Origin: Conidiobolus incongruus B7586
Lineage: Eukaryota > Entomophthoromycota > Entomophthoromycetes > Entomophthorales > Conidiobolaceae
Reading direction: 5' to 3'
Assembly (NCBI GenBank): GCA_000697335.1
Contig: JNEM01011186.1
Span: 1 to 20,427, forward strand
Length of the DNA: 20,427 nt
Below the pieces are notes generated by a model. The model made no database searches. It was not told the DNA's origin and saw only the letters and a list, made by a program, of their open reading frames with translations. This document shows, one piece after another, positions 9,622 to 19,690 of this stretch (positions are counted from its first letter, which is position 1; the number at the start of each line of letters is the position of its first letter). Made by a program: the position numbers and the translations under genes.

Positions 9622-11041
9622 ATGAGTTTGAAAATTGATGACATAGTCAATGGACTATCCAACACGGTGTTTCACTGGTCCTCCGGCCTTGTGGCCTACC
9701 TCTACATGAGAAACCAATACCAACTCCAGCTGGATAGTCCTTTGGGGTTCGCATGCTTGGGATACACTGGTACTCGTCTGCTATTTAAGCTTTTTGGGTA
9801 TATTTTCAGTGAACGTAAAGGCCTCCACGGGAATGGGAAGAAGTACGATGTCAAGAATAAAGTTATTATTATAACGGGAGGTATTCTATAGATATACATT
9901 TTATTGGTTTAATAGCTAATTTAATCTGATAGCTGCTACAGGTTTGGGCAATTTAATGACTCACGACTTGGCCGCCAGAGGTGCTATTATTGCAGCTGTC
10001 GATATTGCTCCTTTGGACTACAAATTAGGTAATTTAATTCATTTTATATTATTCTTTTTAAAATTTATTTTAAAATTTTTAAGAGAACGTGCATTATTTC
10101 CAATGTGACGTGTCCAAACTGGAAAACATTAAAGCAACTATTGAAAGAGTAGTATCTGAAGTAAGTTATAAACCTTTGTATTTTTTGTTCATATTGATTG
10201 TTTTATAGCTAGGTGAACCTACCATTCTAATTAATAATGCTGGTATTGTTAGACCTGCATATCCAATTGATAAATTCGCTGATGAAGATGTTGATCTGTA
10301 AGCGATTTCAAACTAAATATTCAATTAAGTATTAATTACCATGTTAATATAGTACATTAAGAACTAATCTACATGCTCCGATATATTTCACTAAACATTG
10401 TTTACCTTATATGATCAAGAAAAAAGAGGGACATATCGTAAATTAAAATATAAGATAAATGGTCTTGTTTAATAACACATCGATTTTAGGTCAACGTTTC
10501 TTCTATCACTGCTCATTCTTCTATTTCTCAAATAGGTAAGATTCATTTTAAATTCCACTTTCATAGGATGGATCATGAAGAAATATGAAGTTGTCATTGA
10601 TTCCATAATAATTTCCAACAATATAATGCATTTATCTTCATAAAATAGCTAATATACAATTCTTTAGGAGTTTACTGTGCGAGCAAAGCGGGATTAATGT
10701 CATTCAACGAATCATTACTAAATGATTTATTAACTCACTACCCGGACTGCTCTATCAAGACCACACTAGTTCTACCAGGAATCCTAAACACTGCTCTATT
10801 CCAACATGCTACAACCCCCAACAACTTCTTATATCCGGTGCTAGACGCCCAAACACTCTCCGATTCTATTATCCAAGAGATTGAATACCATCGTCATCAT
10901 GAAATTCTATTACCTCTTTACGCGAAATTCGGTGTGACTTTTAGATTATATAATGTCACATTGAGGAGATTTTTAAATTGGGCTACTAATTTGGATAGTT
11001 TGATGGATAATTCTCATTCTAAGAAATCACTATCTGAATGA
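9622..11041 (+). CDS. SDR-B: membrane-associated short-chain dehydrogenase (RDH10/17beta-HSD11-like), 7 exons
   Basis: Exons are 9622-9880, 9933-10028, 10084-10160, 10209-10297, 10353-10437, 10490-10535 and 10668-11041, giving 1026 nt or 341 residues. Exons 1-6 have exactly the same lengths and phases as in SDR-A, and introns are 48-55 nt plus a last one of 132 nt. SDR landmarks are intact: TGAATGLG 85-92 (formed across intron 1), CDVS, NNAG 153-156, Asn179, Ser207, and YCASK with Tyr220 and Lys224. Exon 4 is the same as SDR-A in 25 of 29 residues, while the N-terminus and the last ~80 residues differ more; the SDR-B tail is 8 residues longer. The hydrophobic segments at about 14-60 suggest membrane or lipid-droplet anchoring, as in the SDR16C group. 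The reaction is expected to be NAD(P)-dependent oxidation or reduction of a lipid alcohol or ketone; the substrate cannot be read from sequence. ATG choice rests on alignment with SDR-A. Confidence 0.92.
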
Positions 11042-11070
11042 ACAAATATATGATAATATTCAATTGGTTA

Positions 11071-11076
11071 AATAAA
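11071..11076 (+). terminator. Likely polyadenylation signal of SDR-B
   Basis: AATAAA starts 30 bases after the stop codon of SDR-B. In DNA this AT-rich the hexamer is frequent by chance, so position is the main support. Confidence 0.4.
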
Positions 11077-12501
11077 TTTCAACAAAATACAATATCGGAT
11101 AATCAATTAGAAGGAATCGAATTAAATATATACATGATATATAAAGTTTGGTTTCATTTTAACATTCAACAATGTATATATATTTAGAATATAACTAACA
11201 TAAAGTCATTTAACCAACTAATTGAAAATCCTATTATAATTTAATCTGGATAGCTTGATTAATCTAACAAGTGGATGATATCTCAAATATATATTATCCA
11301 TAACAATATACTTTGAAGTTAATAATCCCTCTTAAATTTTACGCAATATTGGTTTTTGATAGATCTATAAAAAGAATGATATTTTTTAAAATTGAAATTG
11401 AAAGATTTGTCCTGATTACTTTCAACTGGATTTGAATATTAAAAATTAAAAATAGATATAAAATTTATTAACAAATTGAAATATTTAAATTTCATTAAAA
11501 AAATTTGTTATTAATATAGATGATATAATGAAATTTTTATTAAATAATATATCAAATGATCAAAAACTTATAATTTATTTTCAAATATATTAAAACTAAA
11601 TACTATTGCTAAAAATATTTCAGTCCATAAAATATTAACAAAATATCTTAATCATTTTTAATAATTTTATTTAGAAAATAATATGTTCTTTATATTTAAC
11701 AGTTTGTATAATATAAAAATTATTATGATTTGATATTTGACCCTATTACAATTTTATTATAAGTTATTTTTTTTAATTTTTTTAAATTCTGAATCATTTG
11801 AATATTATAAAATCAAATATAAAAATATCCATATATTGGAATCTGCTGGGTTAAATATTGATAAACTACTCTATTGTAGATATAAATTTTCCCATTATAA
11901 TAATTTTTTGTTATATAATTAATAAAAAATTTAAACCGAAAAATGGTTAATAGAGAACTAAATATTAATTAATTTATTTCATATGATCAAAATTAATTTA
12001 ATAAACTTTATTTTTTGTTAAGATTTAAAATTTATTAACTATGAAGTAATGATATATTATATAACATTTGAAAAAATATATAGTGATAATTTTTTAATAA
12101 ATCAATTGAATTTAATAATATTTTTATGATCATTATGATGAAATTTTTTGTTTTAATTAAAAAATGTAATATTTTGAAATAAATTTTAGTAGCAGAAAAA
12201 TAATTTGATTACATCATATAAAACAAATTATTTAAATTTACTCTCTTGATGCTAATTATAATTATTGATGGTTTTCCTAATTTTGTTCCCATCTAAATAA
12301 AGAAATAACAAACCTAAATAGCTAATTGTAATGAGTTAACATAATCACTGTTCACAAATACCATGATACCTTACAAACAATTATATATGGTATTATGATA
12401 TAAGATCTTTGAATCTAAAAGTTCATCAAACTTTATTTTTACTTATTAAATATAATTATAAATTCATTAAAGGTAAGTAAATTTTATTTATTTATATTAT
12501 A
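11077..12501. other. Gene-free, very AT-rich stretch
   Basis: About 1.4 kb without a supported gene. A 61-codon frame at 11737-11922 has the low-complexity composition (Lys, Asn, Ile, Tyr, Phe) expected of noncoding AT-rich DNA. Slightly less AT-rich sequence at 12240-12380 might be an unrecognisable remnant. Confidence 0.65.
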
Positions 12502-12536
12502 CACTAACCTACAAAAGTGAGTTATAAAATCAAAAA
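12502..12536 (+). repeat. Left terminal inverted repeat of Tc1-like element
   Basis: Begins cactaacctacaaaagtgag. It matches the complement of 14040-14074 except at two positions, both G here and A there. Confidence 0.9.
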
Positions 12537-12689
12537 TATATATATTTTAATTAATAACTAAAACAATTATATATATTAGATTACTTAAAACTATAATATA
12601 TAATTAAGGTATATTATTTAATAATAGATAAATATATTTAGATATATTTAATAAACTATTAGTAAAAATATTAACCCTTAATATTTAAC

Positions 12690-12718
12690 TAAAGTGAGTT
12701 ATAAATTTACAGGTTTTT
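12690..12718 (+). repeat. Inner repeat, left (probable second transposase-binding site)
   Basis: Shares aaagtgagttataa with the outer left repeat in direct orientation 177 bp away. It matches the complement of 13860-13888 at 25 of 29 positions; all four differences are transitions. Confidence 0.75.
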
Positions 12719-12829
12719 GAGATAAGGGGATATATTTAACAATATATAACTATATCTTTTTTCTCTCTTTATTATTATTTTATATAATATTTTACAAATA
12801 TACTAAATTTTTTTTATTAGTATTATTAT

Positions 12830-13800
12830 ACTTAAATCCCTCTTTAAAAAAATCTACTTGTGTATTAATTAACTTTATAAAAAAAGTAAATTAACTTATA
12901 ATATTGTTAGAATTACTAATGTTAGCTAGTTTATTATAATTAAAGTTGTTAAGAATAACAATAAAAAAACATTTAAATTTAAACTTAAGTGTGTTAAAAT
13001 TATAAATAAATATAATAAGAAATATATCTATAGGTTAGTTAATACAAGTAAGTATAATATTGCTATAGAAATATAATAGGAATTATAAAATTATATAAGA
13101 ATATTAGTTAACATTAATATTATTATATATGTTTTATATTAATATAGATACCACTTACACTTTAAGAAAAAACACCTTTAACTAAAAAAATCTTATTATA
13201 AAACTAGGTAAAAGTTTAAATATTACTACTAATATTAAATTAAAACTAATTAGAGTAAAGTTATTTAATTTAATAAAACAAAAATATACTTTAATAAATT
13301 TAATAAAAAAGCTAAATGTTTTAGAAAAGATATAAAATTACTTTATAACTATTATGTTAATTTTACCTAAAAGTATAATAATAGGTTAATTATTATTTAA
13401 AGATATATGTTGTTTTTAGGTGTAAAGTATCTTTATAAAGTTAATAAAAGAATTAATACTAAAATATACTAAAGTATTTTAAATAATAAATTGAAAAAAA
13501 CCATTGAATAATATAAGTTAAATAAATTTAATGTTATTTTCTAGTAAGATAATACTTTTTATTATATTATAACTTCTACTACTAAATAACTTAAAAATAA
13601 TAAGATAATAGTTATAAAGTAGCTTCTTTAATCTTTTAACTTTAATTTAATTAAACACCTTTAAGATTAATTAAAAAAAGTTATTAAAGCTTTCCCCCTA
13701 GTAAAAAATTTAAATCAACTTTAAAAATATGTTTAAGAAGCATAGAATAAAATTAACCTTTTTTAATATAAGAAGTTAATTGATTTTATACCTTATAAAC
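12830..13800 (+). pseudogene. Tc1-like transposase, decayed (DD34E)
   Basis: The C-terminal half is readable in one frame despite many stops. It contains a run like the Tc1 GVKYLYKVNKRIN region, then the second catalytic Asp (GAT at 13548-13550, in a broken QQDN motif), and then a remnant of SPDLNPIEHLW at 13632-13664. The third catalytic Glu position (13653-13655) now reads AAA, Lys. Exactly 34 residues separate it from the second Asp, the DD34E spacing of Tc1-type transposases. A downstream stretch with AFPPSKKFKSTLK fits the Tc1 C-terminus. Stops fall where Trp and Gln codons are expected, as G:C to A:T transitions would produce, while spacing is kept, so decay was mainly by substitution. 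The N-terminal boundary is estimated from usual family length (about 340 residues). Confidence 0.8.
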
Positions 13801-13859
13801 TTAAAGAAGTTAGAAAAGTTAAAGGTAGATACACTAGGTTTTAATTTTTTTTTATCACC

Positions 13860-13888
13860 AAAAACCTACAAATTTATAATTTACTTTA
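13860..13888 (-). repeat. Inner repeat, right (probable second transposase-binding site)
   Basis: Inverted partner of 12690-12718 and direct repeat of the core of the outer right repeat about 175 bp away. Confidence 0.75.
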
Positions 13889-14039
13889 GGTAAAATTTAA
13901 AGGTTTATATTTTAACCAATTAATAACTAAATATCATCATTTAATAATATATATAACTAATAAATATAATAGATTTTAATTATTTAATTTAAATTTATTT
14001 TATTAAATATTAATTAAGTTATTAATAAAAATATAAATG

Positions 14040-14074
14040 TTTTTGATTTTATAATTTACTTTTGTAGGTTAGTG
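14040..14074 (-). repeat. Right terminal inverted repeat of Tc1-like element
   Basis: Ends acttttgtaggttagtg, the complement of the left end, followed by TATA. Confidence 0.9.
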
Positions 14075-14519
14075 TATAAGTAGTTTAAAAACTTTTAAGA
14101 GCTGCTTTTGTAGCTTAACTACTCTAGTAATCTAAAACAGTTAGATAACTAGATAGTGAGATTACTTACAAGTTGATAGTGTTTACCAATATCCCCTAAC
14201 AAAAGTGTTGGAGAAGAGGTTAGCTAATGTTATATTTAACTAGAATTCAGTAGCAAACTTATAACATAAATTTTACCAAACCTAGTGAATTATTTATAAA
14301 TTAGCAATGTAAATATAAGATAGATAATGATTTAATTTTGATAACTATTATAATATATTGCTATTTATTATTATCAAGGTTATTATTAATCTGTATTTAT
14401 AGAATATATAGTTAAAAAATAATATTACATTTTATTTTAAATAATAAGAATTCTTTGCAATTAAAAATAAATAAATATTTTAATATATAATATATAAAAA
14501 TAAATATATAATATAGATT
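14075..14519. other. Short gene-free spacer between transposons
   Basis: Bases 14085-14240 are less AT-rich than the flanking elements and include a possible 8-bp stem (agtaatct/agattact). No tRNA, gene or known repeat could be assigned. Confidence 0.5.
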
Positions 14520-15580
14520 TAATAGTTTTTTTTATTAATATTAACTTTTTACTATATTTTTAATAAACTTCCAATATCTAAAAAATAGTTTTTTTTATTA
14601 AAGACTAAAATTTAATCTTTTATAAACTAATTAAATTTTTTTATAGGAATTTTCTTTCTTGTAAGCTAGTTTTTTAATTACTTAAAGTAATTATAATTAA
14701 TCAAGTTATAATTTAAAGAATATACTAAATATAGTAGTTTTTTTAGTTATTTTTAATTAGAAAATTTTTTATAACTTTAAATTTATATATTTTACAATTA
14801 TTGTGTAAAATAATAAGTTTTATTAAATTATATTAAAAATACTAATTAAAAATAACTATATTCAAAAAAACAATATAAAGTTTATTATTCATTAATTTTC
14901 CTTCTAAAACTAAATAAGAATAGCATATACTATTATAATTTATTATAATAATTGATATTTGATTATTAATAAAATATTTATTTTAAAGAATTTTTAAAGA
15001 AGGTTAATTTAGTTTAATTTAACATTTTAATTTATATTTTAATAAAATATTACATATAAAAATTTAAGATTCATCAATTATAATTATTTATTATAAAAGT
15101 TTAGGTTTTTAAAATATTTTAGTAGGTTTTATTTAATAATAGTTATGTTAATTTTTTTAAGTTTTAATTATATTATAAGGTACTTATATTTTTATTTATT
15201 AATTAGAGTTTAAACTTTAATATATATAAAATACTTATAAAATTAATATTAAAATATTTAAATAATTCTTTAATTACAATAAAAATCTATATTATATTAT
15301 ATTTTGTTTATTTTATTAATAATTAAAAAAATAATTATAAAAATTAATTATATAAATTCTGATAAGTTTTAGATAATTTTTTTAATCTTAAGGTAATTTA
15401 TCTAATAATAAATAGTTGTTTTAAATAATACTTTATTATCAAAAGCTATTTATAAATTTTAAATAATTTTAAAGGGTTTATGGTTAAGTTTTACTATTAA
15501 TAAATTAAAAGACTTTTGATAATTATTAGTGTAGAAATTAAGTAATAGCACAATTTTAAAATTAAAATTAAACAAATAAA
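14520..15580 (-). mobile_element. mariner-like element copy 1, heavily decayed
   Basis: It aligns colinearly with mariner copy 2 at an offset of 1080-1091 bp. For example, the tract around 14591-14600 matches 15671-15680, and gggtttatggtt near 15474 matches near 16565. The transposase frame is on the minus strand and is no longer readable for long. Most differences from copy 2 make this copy more AT-rich. Terminal repeats were not identified, so the ends are approximate. Confidence 0.75.
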
Positions 15581-15599
15581 TTAATGAATAATATAAAAT

Positions 15600-16670
15600 T
15601 AATAGCCTCTTTTATTATTAATAACTCTTTTCTATACTTTTGGTAAGCTTCTAATACTTAAAAAACAGTTTTTTTTATTAAGGACTGAAATTTAATGTTT
15701 CACAAACCAATTTAATTTGTTTACAGGAATTTTTTTTCTTGTAAGCTGTTTTTTTAATTGTCTAAAACAATTATAATCATATAGATTATAATCAAGTGAA
15801 TATACTAGATGTGGTAACTCCCTCCAATTTTTTTTATATAAAAAATCTTTTATAGCTTTAGCTTTATGTATTTTGCAATTATCATGTAAAATAATAGGTG
15901 TCTTTAATTTATATTGAGAACACCATTTAGAAATTGTTTTATTTAAAAAAGTAATATATAACTTACTATTGATTAATTTTCCTTGAGGTATTAAATAAGA
16001 AGACTATATATCATTATAATCTATTACAAGAATTAACATTCACTTATATTTAAAGTATTTAATCATTGGAATTTGTGGAGGGGATTAATTTGGCTTAACC
16101 CAACATCTTGTTTTATTTTTAGGTAAAGGATTATATAAAAGAATCCAAGATTCATTAATTACAAGTATTCACTTTAAAAACCTTTGTTTTTGGTTATACC
16201 TTAATAAGTTTAGTTTAACTATAGCTACTTTAGTTTTCTTTTGGGTTTCTGTTAAATTATAAGGTATCCATTTTGCATTTTTATTAATTAATTTAAGTTT
16301 AAACTTAAGTAAATATAACATGCTTGTATAATTAATATTAAATTGCTTTGATAGTTCTCTAGCAGAAATAAAAAGGTAATTCTTAATATATTTTTTTACT
16401 CTATTAATAAGTGAAAGAGTAACAGTAGAAATTAGTCTTTTAGATTTTGGTAAATTTTGAATAATGTCCCTTCTAGCTTTAAAATCACAAATCTAGCAAT
16501 ATATGGTAGTTTTAGATAAAGCACCATCTCCATAAGCTGTTTGCAAGTTTTAGATGATTTTAGAGGGTTTATGGTTGAGTTTTAAAGATACAAAAATAAA
16601 AGCCTTTTGATAATCACAATCTAGTTTAAGCATGATTAAATTTAAGTGTAAATTTTAAAATCAAAATGTT
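15600..16670 (-). mobile_element. mariner-like element copy 2, with recognisable DD34D transposase
   Basis: The minus strand encodes a mariner transposase relic beginning near 16635 (MLKLDCDYQKAF). The N-terminal YGDGALSKTT motif of the mariner DNA-binding region is clear. The first catalytic site reads INESW, where DES/DET is expected, so the Asp is Asn (codon at 16154-16156). The second is HDN (Asp codon 15881-15883) and the third is NLYDY (Asp codon 15776-15778). Exactly 34 residues lie between the second and third Asp, the DD34D signature. Several in-frame stops are present, including TAG where the Trp of the YRW-like motif is expected (YC*ICDF), so it is inactive. It stands head-to-tail with copy 1. 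Terminal inverted repeats were not found with confidence. Confidence 0.85.
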
Positions 16671-16679
16671 TTAATAAAA

Positions 16680-16955
16680 AAAAATAATTAAAATTGAATA
16701 TATATATATAGTTTGAAAATATTTATTTTCCTATATATTATATATATATATAATCTTTCAAAACATATAATATGTTTGAAAGATTGGAAATTAAAAAGTT
16801 TGCCATTTCTTAATTTCCATACTAATATTATTTAATTTGAAATAAATTTAATTAAATAATTAATATTAAAAAATTAATTTTTTAATCAAATAAATTATAA
16901 TATATATATATATATAATTTAATATTATATAATTTCCAATTTATTTTATATATAT
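16680..16955. repeat. AT microsatellite region
   Basis: Several (TA)n tracts, for example near 16700-16710, 16738-16752 and 16899-16916, in nearly pure A/T sequence. No gene. Confidence 0.7.
16756..16815. repeat. Palindrome-containing repeat, copy 1
   Basis: Contains the near-palindrome ttcaaaacat-ataat-atgtttgaa, followed by aaattaaaaagtttgccatt. A diverged second copy lies at 16962-17018. Confidence 0.5.
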
Positions 16956-16961
16956 TTATTT

Positions 16962-17018
16962 ATTCAAAACTAATAATATGTTTGAAAAATCAAAAATTAA
17001 GAATTTTCCCATTATTTC
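16962..17018. repeat. Palindrome-containing repeat, copy 2
   Basis: Begins ttcaaaactaataatatgtt and continues into aaaattaagaattttcccatt, matching copy 1 with scattered differences about 206 bp away. It may be part of a small mobile repeat or a local duplication. Confidence 0.5.
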
Positions 17019-17749
17019 AAATTTAAGATAATAAAATCAATATAATTTTTATTTTTATTTTTATCAAATCTTTATCTTATAATTAATTATACTAATATCT
17101 TAATCTTTATATATATACAATAGCTTCAATATTTTTTAACTAATTTCCATCTTTTAATTTAATCATATATTCCTTTATTATAAAAGCTTTTATTATATTA
17201 ATTAATTATTAAAATTTAACCTAATTTTTTTAAAATCTATAAAAAAATAGAATTCACTTGGTATAAGATAAGATAAGAATATTATATATGGTAATAGTCT
17301 ATATTAATTATTATTTAAAATATATTTGGTTTTATATTATTATAATATTATTCTAATATAAAAGTCTTTATAATATTTATATTTTTATTTAAAAAATATT
17401 CTGATTTTTGATTTTTTTATATTTTATAATCTTTGGATCTTATAAGATAAAATACTTAAATCATCTTTTTTTATATTTTGAATTCATTATATATATAACC
17501 TTTTTAATCCTATTATATAATATATATATATATATTGGTTTATATTTGATTTTTAATATTTATTAATTTAGTCTCTAATGATATTAATAGATTATATTAT
17601 GAAATATTATTTATATTAATCTAATTATAAATATTTAAATAATCCAAATCCATTTGTAGATTTTATTAATAAGAAATATATATCAATTTATTTAAATTAT
17701 CAAATATTAATAACTTAAAATATACCTAATATAATATTTTTTAAACTTA
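17019..17749. other. Gene-free AT-rich stretch
   Basis: Very AT-rich, with a short ataagataagataaga tract near 17262 and more (TA)n repeats. No gene was recognised. Confidence 0.6.
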
Positions 17750-18100
17750 GTTTATTTTTTATAATTTTTTTGATAATTAATTAAGATATATATATTTAAT
17801 ACTTTTGTAAATTCATTTTAATAATTATTATGAGTTTCTATAATTTCTAATATTTTTTTATCTGATATTAATATTCTCTATTTATATAGTTTATCTTTAA
17901 TATAATAACCATTATTTTAAAAACACACAAACTATTTTTGATAATATTTAGGAATAACAATATCTTTACCTTATTCTTGATTAATGATTCTATATATCTC
18001 AGGTAGTTTATTTACTTGATCAAAATAAAATAACTTAATATTTGTTAAAAAATTATTATTTGATTTTGGTGATACTATTGTGATAAATTTTATATTTTAA
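17750..18100 (-). mobile_element. Possible integrase-like relic (fossil retroelement?)
   Basis: One minus-strand frame gives protein-like runs with a His-containing stretch preceded by a Tyr/Lys/Leu-rich segment. These recall the region around the N-terminal zinc finger of Ty3/gypsy-type integrases. It is short, clearly broken and strongly AT-drifted, so it would be old. No terminal repeats or other parts of such an element were seen. The assignment is tentative; chance or an unrelated host gene remnant is possible. Confidence 0.2.
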
Positions 18101-18309
18101 AAACAAATAATAAATTATATTCCATATAAATGAATATTAATTTAAATAAATATTAACTTTTAAAGTTGTTTTTACATTAATTCTGCTGAATTACAAACAG
18201 ATATAGGAAAAAATCAATAGAATGAATTTGTTATAAATTCATTACATATCAATACATCCTTCAACACTCTATTCAATTAATAATCTTTTAAAATATTCAA
18301 AAAAAATAT

Positions 18310-19690
18310 TGAAATCAGCATCAATTAGGATGACTAAGTGAAATTCCTTGGGAATTCCGTAATCTACTGTAATAGTTTTTTAGTCTCACTGTATATGAAA
18401 AACAAGCACCCGATCAAGTCTGACTGTCGTTTGAGTATCATCCTTTTGAGATACAAGGACTTACGAGTGTCCTTCAAAGTGCCATAGTATAATTTCAGCC
18501 AATATAAAAGCCTTCACGAAAGTGGAGAGTATAGCATCAACAATAAGGTGATTATTTTGAGAGGAGATAATTTAACTACAACTTCATTAAGTTTTGATTA
18601 ATTTTATATTTAGCTTCCAGCAATTTAGGAGCTTTAATAACTTTAGCTTCTAAATGAGCTATTGTTGCAGCATTAGATATTGTCACCTTAATTTCTATAT
18701 TAATTAATTTCATTACTTTAATATACCTAATATATTATTTAATATAAACTTGTAAATTATATGAAATCTTCAGTTCTTCCGGTGTGATGTATCCAAGTTG
18801 GAAAATATCAAAGCCACCATTGAGAAAGTAGTAGCAGAAGTAAGTCACACAAATTTATTATTGGGTCTTAACTTATTTTTCAATTAATTGGGAGAGCCCA
18901 TAATTTTAGTCTATAACACAGATGCTGTTAGACCTGAATTTCTAATTGACAAGTTGCTGATAAGAATTTTGACATGTATGTCAATATTGAATATTTAATG
19001 AATTGTTTTTGAATAATTGTATTGGAGTATACAATTTTGAGAGTTAATTTAGATACTATTTACTTCACCAAGCATTATCTACCTTATAATTTCAAGAGGA
19101 AAGAAGGATATATTATAAGTATTAATAGATAACGACACTTTCTTTTATATTTTAATAATTAATGTGTTAATATGGCTTCAGCTGCTCATATTTCACCTTC
19201 CCAATTAGGTAATGTTATGTTTTATTATGTATTCTAATCGAATTCAAATAGAATTATTATTTAATTCTATCAAAAAGTTATTAAATAATAAAACCTGTTA
19301 AAATTACTTGCAATATTACATTACAGGGGTATGCTGTGTCAGCAAAACCGGACCTATGTCCTTCAACTAATCACTACTGAACAATTTGCTCACTCACTAC
19401 CTTGACTGCTCCATCAAAATCACATTAATAATAGTCGGCAAACTAAATACAATTTTATTTCAAAAGCTTCATGAACCTCAACTACTTTTGGTTCCCAGTG
19501 TAAGATGCCAAACAACTTTCTAACTGGGTTATCTAGTAGATTGAATGCAATTGCCACCACGAGATTATATGTCTCATCTTGTCCAATTTGGAATCTATTG
19601 AGAAATTTAAATTTGCTATTTTACACTTTTTTCACACAGTTTTAAAAGGTGACCAGTTTATAGCTAGTCTTAATATTCAGTTCAATTAAT
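18310..19690 (+). pseudogene. psi-2: decayed full-length SDR copy
   Basis: All seven exons are traceable. Exon 1 runs to 18566 (LYMKNKH, then HESGEYSINNKVIILRG). Exon 2 starts at 18614 (AIVAALDI), and exon 3 ends at 18839 and is intact (CDVSKLENIKATIEKVVAE). Exon 4 is 18888-18975, 88 nt against 89 in the intact genes. Exon 5 is about 19030-19114, exon 6 is 19166-19208 (VNMASAAHISPSQLG, one codon short), and exon 7 starts at 19327. Damage includes several stops, the exon 4 one-base deletion, NNAG changed to YNTD, Tyr220 changed to Cys and TG of the glycine loop changed to RG. Splice sites are lost at exon 1 donor (GT to AT), exon 4 acceptor (AG to AA) and exon 5 donor (GT to AT). Exon 3 and the start of exon 7 resemble SDR-B; exon 6 and the C-terminus resemble SDR-A. 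Confidence 0.9.

Larger units (their letters stand above)
12502..14074 (+). mobile_element. Tc1-like DNA transposon with IR/DR ends, decayed
   Basis: The 1573-bp element is bounded by 35-bp terminal inverted repeats that differ at two positions, and TA (possibly TATA) abuts both ends as expected for Tc1/mariner insertion. A second, inner inverted repeat pair lies at 12690-12718 and 13860-13888. The inner and outer sites share the core aaagtgagttata, about 176 bp apart at each end, an arrangement known as IR/DR in part of the Tc1 superfamily. Between them is a broken transposase frame on the plus strand. The element is complete in outline but cannot supply its own transposase. Its G+C content is far below that of the host genes. 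Confidence 0.87.

Noticed and set aside
9702-9899. 65-codon minus-strand reading frame
   Set aside because: It is the antisense of SDR-B exon 1, whose plus-strand sense is proven by SDR motifs and splice structure.
11737-11922. 61-codon plus-strand reading frame
   Set aside because: Low-complexity AT-driven composition with no G+C rise; a run of this length is expected by chance in this window.
14085-14240. tRNA-like or SINE-like sequence next to the Tc1 element
   Set aside because: An 8-bp stem and a gtagcttaa string were noticed, but no cloverleaf or A/B boxes can be formed.
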